A stretch of DNA of 28,264 nucleotides from Cerioporus squamosus (GCA_022592435.1 JABYQS010000346.1:1-28264), one strand, 5' to 3'. Positions 9,726 to 21,300 are shown, counted from the first letter of the stretch. Numbers and translations are program-made. Notes: generated from the letters alone by a model not told the origin.

Positions 9726-12013
9726 TCACCCGAAAACTCTAGCGACGATCTCCGCCGCAGCACGCCTGCGCTCCTCCTGCGCAGCACCATTCCCGAGGAC
9801 GGACTTGTTCTCGATGGCCCGTCGGCTCAGATACGGCATGACCTACACGTCGGAGCAAAGAAAAGAAGCAGGGCGCAATCAGCAAGGACCTGGAGCTACC
9901 GTCTGCCGTACGACCGCATACCTCCGAGAGCTGGCCATACGGGATATACTTGATCACAAAGGGCGAGGACGAATGAACGCGGTCAACCAGGTAGTTCGTC
10001 AACGCCGCCGTCATGCCTGCAGCGCTGTCAGCGTCAGCAGCGACGCAAGCGTGGCCTGAAAACCGCAACGCCGACACGCACCGTACAGCTGCCCCATCGT
10101 CACCCGCTCCGCAACCTCCTCGCCCACATAGACCACGCCCTGCGCATCCGGCTGCCCCAGACCCTGCCTGACGAGCTCGTCCACGATCAGGTTCGCGCTC
10201 TCCCAGTTGTGCGTCCCAAACAGCACGCCGATCGTCGGTGTCGCGCTGCCCATGGCCATGTCCGCACGAACCGCCGCGATGAGCTCGCGCACGCAGGCGT
10301 TGTACCGAGCGTCCGTGTCCGCCTTCTCCGTCCACACGGGCGGCTCGGCATCTGACGATATTGAGAGCGAGTGTGCCGACTCATCCGAGGACGAAGCGGC
10401 CGCTGCCAAGTGAGCCGCGACTTCGTGCGGGTGGTATGCGCCGCGGACGAGCTTCACACCGAGGGAGTACCCTCCCTCTCTCGCTGCCGCGATGCTCTGC
10501 GCAAGATATTCTGGCGTGCTGCGGAGTTGGACGTGCATATCCCTCAGTGTCGATATCTCAGAAGCGGTTCCGTAGTACTGCACACGCACCGACGAAGGTA
10601 GGCCTGATATGTAGCATAGATGAGCGGCTGCACGCTCTCCGAGGGTTGCTCTGCTTGCTTGACGCTGCTCCCGAACCAAGACGGCTTCATGGGTCGCTCA
10701 GGCAGCTTGTTGAACTGCCGCATCATGTCCAGTGTGAACGCATCGATCGCAGGCTACGCAGGTACCCCACGGCAAGGCACTTCAGTACCCGCAACTGGCG
10801 GGATGTTGTCCACAACAAACTCACCTCGTACCAGCTGTTTGCGGATCTCAAGTCAGCATTAGTACAGGTACTCAGTCAGCCGTGCACTCAAACCTACCTG
10901 TACTCCGCATCGAAAATAAGGCGTACGCCCCTTGCCTGTGCCCGAGTGCAGATAACGATGAGGTCTTCACGAAGCTCCCGGAGGACCGCGATGTCCCTCT
11001 GCGTCAGAGGTCCAGTGACTGAAGGAGACGAAAGCACGTCCAAGTCGGTAGGCAAGGGACACCCAGGGAACGCCACCGGAGGGGTGACCCGCGGACGGGT
11101 GCTGACCAGATATTGCGATAGCCTGCGAAGGAACTCTGCATCCGGGACCATCGCACTCTGTACACATACGAAGAATCGTCAGCACAACACTCACGCAGAG
11201 ACAGACATGGAAGTGGCTAACCAGCTTGATGGCGACCCACGTCCGCCTCCCGGTACGCCCGCTCGTGTGCTTGTCCTCGTAGTCGGCTGCAACATCTATG
11301 CAGTGCAGCGTCTCTCTAACCACCTGCTTGTGCACAGAGGCTGTGGCCCTCGACTCCTGCGCTGGTCCATGACCAGCCGCTTCGGCCTCGTCTACCTCCA
11401 CGCTGTACGCAAACAGACACCCAGTGTTCTGTGCGCGGAGCTCCTCAATCAGCGGGAGCGCATCCTCCGCAGTGTCACTTCCGACGAACTAGAAATCATA
11501 GACGTCACCTGTCAGTCACACGCAGCGTAAACTCACAAAGGCCCACCTAACACCCACCTGATTGAAGAAAGTCGCACGAACAACCGCCTCCGTAGCCTGC
11601 TTCAGCCCCGGCACAGCGGACAGAGCAGCAAGTATGGCCGGGGCCCAATCCACAAGCGCAGGCACAGAGCAGAACGAATACACGACGTAAGTCCTGATCA
11701 GCGTCGACAGCGGCGCCAGCTGCCGCTCCCGCTTCGCAGTCGTCCCGACCGGATTGCGCTCGTTCAGAGCTGCCAGCTCCTGCGCACCTGCGCGCGCGTC
11801 CTGAAGGAACACATACGTCCCTGCCCCCGCAGCAGATACGAATCCGAGTGCGGCCACTCTCCGGACGCTGAAGCTGGAGAATCGGGATATCGGAGATGGC
11901 GGCGTAGTGGTGGTGGTCGATGCCGCTCGTGCCTGCAGGCTCCATGGCCGGGAGGTGTGTACCGCAGTGGAGCGACTCCTCGAAAGAAGCCTGCCTGCGA
12001 GAGTAAAGGACAT
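9726..12013 (-). CDS. Proline dehydrogenase, copy 1 (8 exons, mitochondrial)
   Basis: FAD-dependent proline dehydrogenase (PRODH/Put1 type, EC 1.5.5.2), which oxidises L-proline to pyrroline-5-carboxylate and passes electrons to the respiratory chain at the inner mitochondrial membrane. The model gives 601 residues. Exons (minus strand): 12013-11558, 11488-11222, 11157-10898, 10834-10825, 10753-10590, 10518-10082, 10016-9922, 9842-9726. The N-terminus is Arg/Ser/Ala-rich with no early acid (MSFTLAGRLLSRSRSTAVHT), a mitochondrial presequence. Barrel motifs are intact: LVRGAYHPHE (about 409-418), FGTHNWES (about 486-492), KYIPYG, and the proline-binding YLSRRAIEN near the C-terminus (about 567-575). 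The 10-nt fourth exon encodes the centre of SWYE. The last intron (9921-9843) is absent from the paralogue at 12805. It is divergent from that paralogue, and no break is seen. Confidence 0.95.
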
Positions 12014-12804
12014 TGTGGGAGGTAGAGAGACAAAGTCGGTCGATCGCGTGAGATACCGCAGAGGCTATCTCCAGGTGGTCCTGGTCAGGTCGACTAGGTA
12101 CTTATTCCCGTGCTCAGACGAGCATGATCTGCGTGGCTGAAGGTCATATGCATCGTGGCCGGCTGAACGGTAGATCACGTTAAATATACGTACAGTGAGG
12201 TGTGCCTTGCAGGTGTCTTCGCTCACCTGAGATGAATGGCTAACTTCGTAGCAGGCGATGATTCGGAATCTGGTACCGTACGTATACTGAACGGTGGCGA
12301 CGATAAGGTCTCGTTGTGATATCGAGCCGGAGCTCCGTCTGATTCTCATGAGCAATAACTAACTCCGAGGCTTTGCCTTCCTGTGTCTGCACAAGATTGG
12401 AATATCAGTGAGTAGAGCAGAGCAAGTAGGACTCACAGAATGGCCTCTGAACGTTCCCCCATCCGGATCCAGACCGAGCGACGAGTGTTGATAGAACCCT
12501 CCTCCTCACTGGTCACTAGTCCGATTTGAAGCTGAAGAGAGTGCCATGGTGTCCCAAGGGAGCCACTGGACTCGATTAACAAGAGTAAGTCGGTGCCCCC
12601 AGTGAGTTACTTACGAAAAGTTGAAGAGGTTCCGCGTCGAGCGCTGTCGGGGGTCGGGAAGCGGGGCGAGTTCCGGCAGAGATCCGTTGAGCCGTCGACG
12701 TCCCCGCCGCGCTCGCCATCGCCCTGCCCGGACCTTGCCTGCAATGCTCGCGATGCCGCCACAACCGCCAAGCTCGAGTCACTCGCAGCTTGCTCTCGAC
12801 CTCC
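12014..12804. promoter_or_regulatory. Shared divergent promoter region of the two PRODH genes
   Basis: This 791 bp interval lies between the start codons of two head-to-head proline dehydrogenase paralogues, so it must hold both promoters and 5' UTRs. The half near copy 2 (12600-12804) is C-rich, as in fungal leader sequences. A GATAA core is present around 12301-12305 on the plus strand, compatible with nitrogen-regulated GATA factors. One core site is weak evidence and no zinc-cluster (Put3/PrnA-like) site was confirmed. No coding frame is convincing. Confidence 0.6.
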
Positions 12805-14946
12805 ATGTCCCTAGCCCGCGCGACCAGACTCGCCCGCTTTCCCAACCTCGCGACGCGCCGACCTCATGCGCGACCATTCTCCGCGTCAGCACCTCCAAGA
12901 GCGCGTTCAGGCTATGCTCGCCGTCTCCTTGCTGCTGGGCTCTTCTCTTCCGCGGTAGCAGGAGGATCGTTATACGCATACCAGAACGGGTCAGTCGTCT
13001 ACGCCGACGCCGAAGGAGGTCATGAAGCAAAGGGACGCGTCTCGCAGGTTCCTCCGCCCCCACTGTCCGAGCTCGTGAGGACGTACATCGTTTACACACT
13101 ATGCTCTGTTCCTTTCCTCGTGGACTGGTCGCCGACCATACTGTCCACGTTGATGGCAATACCGGGACTCAAGCAGATCACGGAGGCCGTAGTGCGCGTC
13201 ACATTCTTCGACCAGGTGCGTTTGCAACTCCCGCTCTCGCGCCTTGCCGCCGTTCACACTAGTCGTCGCAGTTCGTCGGTGGAGACGCGGCCGAGGACGT
13301 CATCCCCGTCCTTGAGCGCCTGCGTGCGGAGAACAAGGGCGCGCTCTTCGTGTACAGTGTCGAAGTCGACGAATCAGAGGCCTCAGGCGCCGGGAAGCTC
13401 TCGTCGTCGGAGACGCCCCTGGCACACAAGCAAATCGTACAGGAGAATTTGCACTGCATCGACGTTGCTGCCGACTTCGAGGACCGCCATGCATCCGGTC
13501 ACACCGCTAAGGGCACTTGGGTGGCTATCAAGCTGGTGAGTCAGGTCGAGACGATCGTTGACGTGCGCCATGAAGCTGAAGTCTCTCCTCACGCGGGCAG
13601 AGCGCAATGGTACCCGATGCGGAGTCCTTACGGAGGCTCTCCAAGTACGTAGTGGACAGGCGTCCGCGAGGGAACCCTTACGTCCCCTTCCCCGGATGCC
13701 CGCACCCGTCTGACTTGGACGTGCTGGCGTCCGGAACACCAAACGAAACGCTCACAGCAGCCGATATCGCTGCTCTGCGCGAGCTGCGGGAGGATCTCGC
13801 ATTGATATGTGAGCGTGCTCGGGCGCGAGGCATCCGTATCACTGTTGACGCGGAGCACAGGTACGCTTCTACCTACCGGCCCTCGTGACGACCTGACATG
13901 TTCATCCCTTGCAGTTGGTACCAGGTACGATCTGCGTGGCGAACGGATCGTTCACGACTGATGTTGGGTGGTTAGCCTGCCATAGACTCGTTCACGCTGG
14001 ACATGATGCGCAAGTTCAACAAGCTCCCCAAGCCTCGCAAATCGTCGTGGTTCCGGTCGTCTAGCCCCGTCGAGGCACCGTCAGGCTCACTCCAACCTCT
14101 CATCTACAATACCTTCCAAGGATACTTGCGTCGGTGCGTATAGCAGTCCTCCAGATGCCCCCTTGTGAGCATAGCTAACAGCACCACCCAGGACCCCGGA
14201 ATATCTCTCGCAGAGCGTCGCAGCCGCACGCGCCGAAGGCTACTCCTTAGGTGTCAAACTCGTCCGCGGGGCATACCACCCGCACGAAATCGAGATCCAC
14301 CGCGCCGCCTCCGCCTCCCGCGCCTCCCTGACCGCCTCCTCCCCCCGTTCGGGCACCCACGACGTCTCGATCTCCCCCGACAACATGCCGCCGGTGTGGC
14401 TGACGAAGGACGAAACGGACACGTGCTACGACTCCTCCGTCCGCATGCTCATCTTGCTCGTGCGCGAAGACGTGGACGCGTGCAAGCGCTCCGGGTCCCC
14501 GCCCGCGATCGGCGCGTTGTTCGGGACGCACAATTGGGTCAGCGCGAACCTGGTCGTGGACGAGCTCGTCAAGCAGGGGCTCGCAAAGAGCGCGGGCGAC
14601 GGCGACAGCAAGGTATTCGTCGGAGACGAAGCCATGCAGCGCGTCGCCGTCGCCCAGCTGTACGGTAAGCGAACCATTCCAATGCTCTCTCAGAGGCACC
14701 GAGGGACCGTCGACGCTGACCATCTTGCACACAGGCATGTCGGACGAACTCACGAACCACCTCGTCGAGCGCGCCCAAGCCTCCGCGCCGTTCGTGCTCA
14801 AGTACCTGCCGTACGGCAACCTCGCGGAGGTGATGCCCTACCTCAGCCGCCGCGCGATCGAGAACAAGTCCGTGCTCGGGAACGGCGGGGCCGCTCGGGA
14901 GCGCCAGCGCGTCGCGTCCGCCATCTGGGCCCGCCTCTTTGGGTGA
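12805..14946 (+). CDS. Proline dehydrogenase, copy 2 (7 exons, mitochondrial)
   Basis: Second FAD-dependent proline dehydrogenase, paralogous to the minus-strand copy next door. The model gives 595 residues. Exons: 12805-13215, 13272-13535, 13601-13860, 13915-13924, 13976-14133, 14192-14664, 14735-14946. The presequence is basic (MSLARATRLARFPNLATRRP) and ends before a short hydrophobic stretch (LLAAGLFSSAVAGGSLYAY). Landmarks: LVRGAYHPHE (about 391-400), FGTHNWVS, KYLPYG, YLSRRAIENKSVLG (about 561-574). All six introns fall at the same codon and phase as in copy 1, including both sides of the 10-nt micro-exon (SWYQ). Copy 2 lacks the seventh intron between the LAE and VMPYL codons. An upstream in-frame TTG is ignored; the ATG at 12805 gives the natural presequence. 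Beyond its 3' end lies a transposon. Confidence 0.95.
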
Positions 14947-15306
14947 GGACTCGGGATCGAGTGCACTGGCATATATGTATCGGACGCTTGGAGAAGAACG
15001 CTTTGGGTTTACGTACTCGATGAAGCACAGCTGCTAATGCATATTACACTACAGCTTATCTTGTAGGTAGAACACATGCCGGGTAATACGACGTTTTTGC
15101 TTACGGTTGCGTTCGGCTCCTTGCCCTGTGGTGCGACCGTCGACGGGGCAGGAACGCGTCGACACCCACGTGACCGCGTCTTGACCGATGCCGAGTTTCG
15201 GGCCTCCCGAGTCCCAATGAGTCTCCTAAGGCCGCCCTATGATGTAGGCCTCCAAGTCTATGTCCTCGGCCTCAGGCCTCAGGCTCCGCAGCCACCTGCT
15301 CACATA
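14947..15306. other. Spacer between PRODH-2 stop and transposon
   Basis: Short 3' flank of PRODH-2 with no gene. Close to the transposon end lies GGCCTCAGGCCTCA (15268-15281), a 14-mer found again at 21483-21496. GTCTCCTAAGG (15221-15231) has an inverted counterpart at 16445-16455 on the other side of the element. Confidence 0.5.
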
Positions 15307-15348
15307 GTAGGGCTGCTCAATTCTGGTCGGTCGGTCGGTCGGTCGCTG
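15307..15348 (+). repeat. Left terminal inverted repeat of the element
   Basis: An 18-bp unique tip (GTAGGGCTGCTCAATTCT) is followed by five perfect GGTC units (15325-15344) and GCTG. The 5' TA at 15305-15306 is the presumed target duplication. After the TIR the GGTCGCTG unit degenerates further inward. Confidence 0.85.
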
Positions 15349-16365
15349 GTCGCTGGTCGCAGAACGCATTGATCACTGTGCGCCCGAAACCTCGGGATCA
15401 GGTCCAGGTGATCTGGTGAAAAGCCCGTTTCACCGCTTATGTTGGGGGATAGTTGAGGGTGGCTATAAGCTGGTGAAAGGCCATGCTTCGCAATACCGGA
15501 TCCAACATGGGGACTTGTTAGTCCCGGGTCGCGAAGCGCTCCTTTCAGCCGATATTCCGACCCCGGCGCTTCCTCCCTCACAACCGTCGTCTCTGCGCCT
15601 TCTGGCGACTTGTCCTCTTCCCTCATGTCCCTCTCTCTTGGGTTGCTCTTGGGTTCCACGTCTGGTCACTTGCGGCTTTCTAGTTACTTTCTCTGGGGGC
15701 TCACTTGGCTATGGCTCTGTTCTAGGTATCTAGGGGGAACTGCTCTCGCTTGTCCATGCTACATACTTGGGGCTGGCGAGGGTGCTTCATACTGGGACTA
15801 CGGCTAGCTGAGCTCGTCTTGCCCGCGCAGGTCAAAATGGTTATGGATAGGATGCACATTGGCCATTGGTGAGTACATTATTTCACTCTTGGGCACATGG
15901 GCACATCGAGGCTTTCGTCCGGGCTATCGGCCGCTGTGGAGGATTGTACATGCAGCCTCCCTTATGCCATCTGTATGCGTGTACTCTAGTACTGTAGTCG
16001 TATTACTGCACAATGAATATATTTAGTACCTGCAATCATAGTCTGAACACCCATTAATTCACCCTGATAAATATGCCAGGACCCCAGAACCGCTCGTACA
16101 GGCTGCGAAAACATAGTAAGTTATTTCAAAATCGTGCTCACTATATACATGAATTCACCACTTAGTGATCTTTCGAGACGCTCAAATCCGGTGTTATTTA
16201 TCCATGTAACAAGTTCACAATCAACGATAATTCACCAAGAACAGCTAGGTGAAAAGGTCGCTGAACGAGGCCTACAGTGGATGAAGCCTGTAGCCGAGTC
16301 TAGCGAGACTCAAGTAGGAAGGAGGCGACCTCGCCTAGTCTCCCATCACCTCTGGAGCGCTCACT

Positions 16366-16411
16366 CAGCGACCGACCGACCGACCGACCGACCAGAATTG
16401 AGCAGCCCTAC
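16366..16411 (-). repeat. Right terminal inverted repeat of the element
   Basis: Read on the minus strand it has the same 18-bp tip, then six GGTC units (16370-16393 on plus as GACC) and GCTG. It has one tetranucleotide more than the left TIR, as expected from slippage after insertion. The TA at 16412-16413 is the presumed target duplication. Confidence 0.85.
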
Positions 16412-16782
16412 TAGATTACACTAGGTCGTTCCGATGACAGTCCACCTTAGGAGACCTCCTTAGCATCCACGAGTCCGACAGAATCTGACCCGATCTGCAT
16501 CAGATAGGAAGACAACTCAGGTTTTGTCATTCCTCATGCATCATGGGCCAGGGAAACTAGCCAGAGATTCGGTCGGTAAGAGTATGGCAGGTAAGAGCAG
16601 CTCTCGTCGATCATGCACTTGCGATGTGGAGGAAACAACTTGTTGTACCACTACAGTAGAGACAGCTATTCAGCTACAGATGCTTGTTAGACATGTACAG
16701 GCTCTTTCGTGTTCATTCTCGGATCATCCATCAGCATACAGCAAGACAGCGGCAGAGAGCAAGGTATTCCAGGCCATGCGCA
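16412..16782. other. Spacer between transposon and CAND1 3' end
   Basis: Contains the CAND1 3' UTR on the minus strand. No gene, tRNA or clear repeat is seen apart from CCTTAGGAGAC (16445-16455), which is complementary to the left flank of the transposon. Confidence 0.5.
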
Positions 16783-19700
16783 TCAGGCCCCGACCAGCTC
16801 CCTGAATTCGACGCCCCACTGCGGCGACTTCTGGGTAGCAGCCACGAAGGCGTCGAACTTGGGGCTCGCCCCCGGCTGACTGATCTTGCTCAGCGCAGCG
16901 ACGGCACGCAAAGTGCTGCGCTGGAGCTCCGCAGCGCGCTCCAGGTCTTGCTTGACGGTGTCCTTCGTGACCGCCGGTCCGTTCATGCTCTTCTCCAATG
17001 GCGGGGTGAGATCGTCCAAGCGCTGGGCAACGGCTGTGGGCGCGACCTGCGCAAGGCGGAAGAGCATCATGTGGCAGATGACCTTGACTTCGTCCGAGTC
17101 GTCCGCAAGACCTGCCACTACACGGCCGAGGAACTCGTGCAACTCCAGCTTCGACAGACAAGTGTCCAGCTATCCAATTCGCGTGAGAATGACCGCATGA
17201 AAGTACGTAGCTGAGGTTCTTACCAGAGTGTACAGCGTCTCGTATGCGGTCTTGCGCGCCTCGAGACCGTCATCGACCTTGTGCGTCCAGGGACCCATCT
17301 GTACCGTACGGATCAGGTCTGGGTTGACGAGCGTCTCCTTGTACAGACTGGGAAGAAGGGTCGGCAGATGATCGCGGATGAGGTGAGCTCGGGAACGGGC
17401 GGCAGAGTTGAGGGCGGAGAGGGCCAAGCGTCGCACAGTCTATGACCAAGGTGTGGTGAATACGTGCCCTGGAAATGATGATTGCAATACCGACCAAGTC
17501 TGGATCGGAAAGAAGTGACAAGAAGTCCATGATCACACCACCGAGAAGCTCGTCGAACGACGCCGCAGTGGCCGCACTGTCCGCAAATGTGTAACGAATT
17601 GCCGATAGGACGGTGGCCCTCGTCGCGGGGTTGGGATCGTTGATGCGAGCCTTCCCCAGGATGCGTCAGCAAACAAGCCGGGATAGTCATCGACGTCACT
17701 TACTTGGAGTTGAGGAAGGTAGCGACCTGGGTGCGTGGTTGTGAGCCTGCCCAAGCATGCCGCAGCGACGTTGCGAGTCGTCTCTTCTTGGTTCTCCGAG
17801 TTCTCGAAGAGCGGAGTCCAAAGCATGTCCGCAACAGTTTCCAGTTGTCCATGAGAGCAATGAGTGACGATCTGCGAGGGGATGTCAGGATTGTCAGACA
17901 TGTGTGTATCCTGTAAGACGCACCTCCTTGAGAGCATGGAGAGACAGAAGGCGCTTTTCCTGATCCCGTTCGACCAACTTGACGATGAGGGGCAGGAAAT
18001 GGTGCAAGTTTCCGACGGCCATGTTACCTGTATGCACTCCCGTCAGCCAAGTAGGAGTCCATAGTTGAACCGCCACATACCAGCAGCGAACGCAGCAGCA
18101 GTGCGAACTTCCTCCTGTTCCGCGGTGAACTTGTCGATTGCATGGTTGAAGACATCCTGTTGAGGAGACATGTCGCTATACAAGAGAGAGACATCAGCCG
18201 ACGAAAATATAATGGGTCAGGTGGGGCTGACTTACATGAAACGACCAACCTCGCCCATGACCAATAAACTGAGCACGACCTGGGAGGTCTTCGCCTTGGA
18301 GGAAGGCTGCCGAAAGGAAACCGGTGTCAATGGCACATCCAAGGTCCGGGCGATGCGTGCATACCTTCAAGTGCTTCGCAAACTCAGCTATTGTCCCAGC
18401 AGCAACCGCACGCTGGGCCTTGACGACCTGACCGATGCACTTAGCCACATTCGTCAACGACGCCTCAGCCTTCGGCGCCTTCTCGACGGCAGAGACCAAG
18501 TTGGGCACGACGTGAGTCGCGATCTGCATGTCAGCCTCAACCAGCGCGGCGAAGAACGACAACAGCGACTCGAAAGGTGCGCCAGCGAGCAGAGACGAGT
18601 ATGCGATAGAGTATACATCAGGAAGGACGTCCCGCTCGACCTCTGGGAAGGTCGACTTCGGCGCGAGCTCCAGCAGCAAAGCGACGATGTCCAACGCAGC
18701 GCCGAGTAGCGCAATGTCGCTTGACGTTATGTATGGCTTGAGTGTGGGGATCAGGTTCGCAGGAAGGTCCGGCGGGATCGCAGTGTACCTGATCCGGAGT
18801 GAGATGAGAAGCAACATGGAAGAGCCGGAGCGTACCTCCTCAACAAGGCGTCCAGACAGCTGAATACCTCGACCTTCCCCACGCGACCACTCTTCTTCAA
18901 CAGGATAGTCACCCACTCAACGGCACCGTTGACCCAGTCATCTCCAATCTCAACCTGCGTAGCGACCCTAGTGACCACCTTGACCGCGCCGTCTGTGCGT
19001 CCAGTCGTCCTGCAGATATACTCCCACTCCTTCCGATTCTTCGTCTTCATCACGTCGGTCGCCGAGATCCAGAGGTCTCCAATGCAGTCCTCGGCACACG
19101 CGCGCACCTCTGCGTCTGTATCATGGTTGCTCAACCGTTTCACAGCCTCGTCGTAAACCCGGTCGACCCACGCCCCACCCTTGACAGGTTGCATGGCGTT
19201 CAGAAGGGACGAGAAGTTCCGGAATGCTTCCGACGCAATCCGAGGGTGCTTCTCCGCGAGAGCCTGCAGCAGCAAGGGGGTAATCGACTCAAGTTGGCTG
19301 CTGTAGACAGGTGGAGCATGCTTGGCGAAGAAGAGAGCAAGGAAAGACATGCAAGCGACCTGGAGCGATGCCGAGCTGGCTCGAGACGAAGACGACAGGG
19401 TAGACTTGGCGCTGGCAATGATCTGGGCGGACTGGCTTGCGAGAGACCCAGGCAGAACGATCAGCAGCTTGTGAAGCAAAGAAAATCCAGTCTCGAGTGT
19501 AGCTGGTGGTGTCTTGGGCGACTTCATCTGCCCAAGAAGTGCCTTAGCCAGCGAGGGCACTTGCGATTGGAGCAGACTGTACGGAGTCTCTTCGACTTCC
19601 ATACCTTCTTCCCGCTTGCGCTTGCCCCCGACAGCATGTTCGGTACTGCTTTGAGGAACTCCACCGTACACCCCGGTCTGGTTCAAGAGGATCGCGTACG

Positions 19701-21300
19701 TGGACCATACCTCCACTCGTACAGTCTCTTCACGATCGCCGAACCGCGAGATGAGAACCGGTGAAACCGACTTGTAGAGCGTCGTGAGCAATTCAGGTCG
19801 CGTGGCTATAACGGCAGCAAGCAGCTTGGTCGCGGCTCGACGAATCTTGTAGGAGGTGTCTTCATCGTCAGAGTACCTGCTCCGGGGTTAACGAACACTA
19901 CACGCTGCACGATAACGAGACTTACTCGTCTCCGAGTTCCTCCTCCTCGTCATCCTCCTCGTCGGCCATTTCCTCGTCTTCATCGTCATCGCCACCAGCG
20001 TAGTTCTGTGCTTGCTCTCAGTACCGTGAACCAGCCAAGTGTTTTCTATTACTTACGGGGTCATGCTTGATGTACTGATTACCGACTGAGATGACGGCAC
20101 TTAAAGACGGCGTAATCTCGCTGGGGCACTTGAGAACCAAGGCTTCCAGAGCCTGACAGACTTCGAAATCAGGATGTGCTCAACCTACAGTAGCGATATG
20201 CGTACCTGCAGACAGCTTTCAATCAATTCCTCATCGTCACGCTGAACATCCTTCAGCAAGCTGGGGACAATGTCACCCAGAGTTGGGGCAATCTGGTGCG
20301 GAGAGTGACGCGCGACAGCGGCCACCAATTGTACAACAGTGCGCTGCTTGTCGATGCTGGCGGACGGCGCGAGGCCTGGGATAACGACGGCATTCAAGAG
20401 CGTAGCGGTGTCTTGTGGTTGTGCGTGCGGCAAGAACTGCGCTAGCGTCGTGATAGCGCGTTTTCTTACCGCGGGACGGGAGTGAGTGAGTAAGGGCGTC
20501 AGGGTCGGTACAGGTTGTGGCTCAACGTTGGCGAGGTATGCGGGGAAACGGGTTATCAAAATAGACAGGATAGCAAGTGTCTCGATCAGAGTCTCTGGAG
20601 GGGTATCGGACTGCACGAAGGTCTCCGATGAGCTTGGGGATATAGGGGAGGATAGAAGCCGTACATTCGCTGCCTGGGCAAGTAGCTTGGGAGTAAGCTT
20701 CTCGCATGCTTTCGTCGCGATCTTTCCTTCCGTAGGAAGTTCGGACGTGATAGTCTTCAAAGCTGCCAACGCGTTGTAGACGTGATGCGGTGTCCGAGAG
20801 GGAGGAGCACATACCGAGACCAGCAATATCCCTGAGTTCCTCATCCTTCCCGGCTGAGAATTCAATGAGCTTGTCGACGACAAACTCCATTTGGGACTCG
20901 CGGATGATCTTGATGAGTTGTCCGAGACTTGGTACCACAGATGGTCAGCACACGCCCAGACACAGATGACATAGTACGCACCACTTCACGGCCTGGTTCT
21001 TCACTTCCGATATCTTGTCCTCCACCAACGTAAGTACCTGCTTGAGGACTTTGTTCTCGGTAGCTTCATCGCCTAAGAAGCTGTTTGGATCTTGCTTGAT
21101 TTCGAGCAGCAGATCATTCAATCCCATATACCTGTCGCGATCGCGTCAGGGAACGAGCATACGCGTGCTCGTCGCGGGCACGTACCGAAAGTCTTGGTCT
21201 GGGGATTGCATCTATCACATCGCAGTCAGCAGACATCCCGCATACGCGACGGTGAGACTACCTTCTCCACCAGACCGTTCATGATATAGGTCTTCGTCAT
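16783..21300 (-). CDS. Cullin-associated NEDD8-dissociated protein (CAND1/TIP120), 16 exons
   Basis: HEAT-repeat solenoid that wraps unneddylated cullin-RBX1 and exchanges substrate receptors of SCF-type ubiquitin ligases, in cytosol and nucleus. The model gives 1240 residues, the usual CAND1 length. Exons on minus: 21300-21262, 21211-21186, 21131-20982, 20927-20815, 20762-20206, 20152-20057, 20005-19926, 19876-18836, 18788-18365, 18306-18236, 18175-18081, 18027-17924, 17871-17704, 17650-17495, 17439-17224, 17169-16783. All junctions are in frame. Recognition: the N-terminal pattern NDLLLEIKQD..VLTLVEDKISEVKNQAVKC, an acidic loop (about 330-360, GDDDEDEEMADEEDDEEEE), and the C-terminal TIP120 signature TVRRLALSALNSAAR..LIRDHLPTLLPSLYKET..MGPWTHKVDDGLEARKTAYETLYTLLD. 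The start was chosen because exon 1 (MTKTYIMNGLVEK) matches the family N-terminus. No break is visible. The tail is slightly short, ending EFRELVGA. Confidence 0.96.

Larger units (their letters stand above)
15307..16411. mobile_element. Non-autonomous DNA transposon with TIRs (MITE-like, about 1.1 kb)
   Basis: The two ends are long inverted repeats (15307-15348 and 16366-16411). The element begins GTAGGGCTGCTCAATTCTGG and ends with the exact complement, and TA dinucleotides flank both ends (15305-15306 and 16412-16413). This fits a TA target-site duplication as in Tc1/mariner-type elements. Because the ends read TAGTAGG/CCTACTA, the exact border is ambiguous by a base or two. The 1105 bp interior has no recognisable transposase; a 105-codon frame at 15416-15733 has no domain I know. 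Internal hairpins near both ends are perfect: CCCGA/TCGGG at 15383-15396, GGTGAAA/TTTCACC at 15415-15434, GAGTCT/AGACTC at 16296-16311, AGGCGA/TCGCCT at 16323-16336. It is probably mobilised in trans. The superfamily is inferred, not shown. Confidence 0.8.

Noticed and set aside
10361..11530. 389-codon plus-strand open frame
   Set aside because: It is antisense to PRODH copy 1 exons with intact catalytic motifs; composition is Arg/Ser-rich and no domain is visible. It is a shadow of GC-rich coding.
12301..12305. GATAA core as a proven nitrogen-regulator site
   Set aside because: One core motif in 791 bp is expected by chance; no pairing or conservation can be judged here.
15416..15733. 105-codon frame inside the transposon, considered as a transposase
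   Set aside because: No DDE/D triad, no HTH or zinc finger, and low-complexity Leu/Ser/Pro composition. The element looks non-autonomous.
15221..16455. Outer inverted pair CCTTAGGAGAC around the transposon, considered as an older element's ends
   Set aside because: Only 11 bp, at unequal distance from the TIRs (75 and 33 bp), with no extended similarity. Chance is likely.
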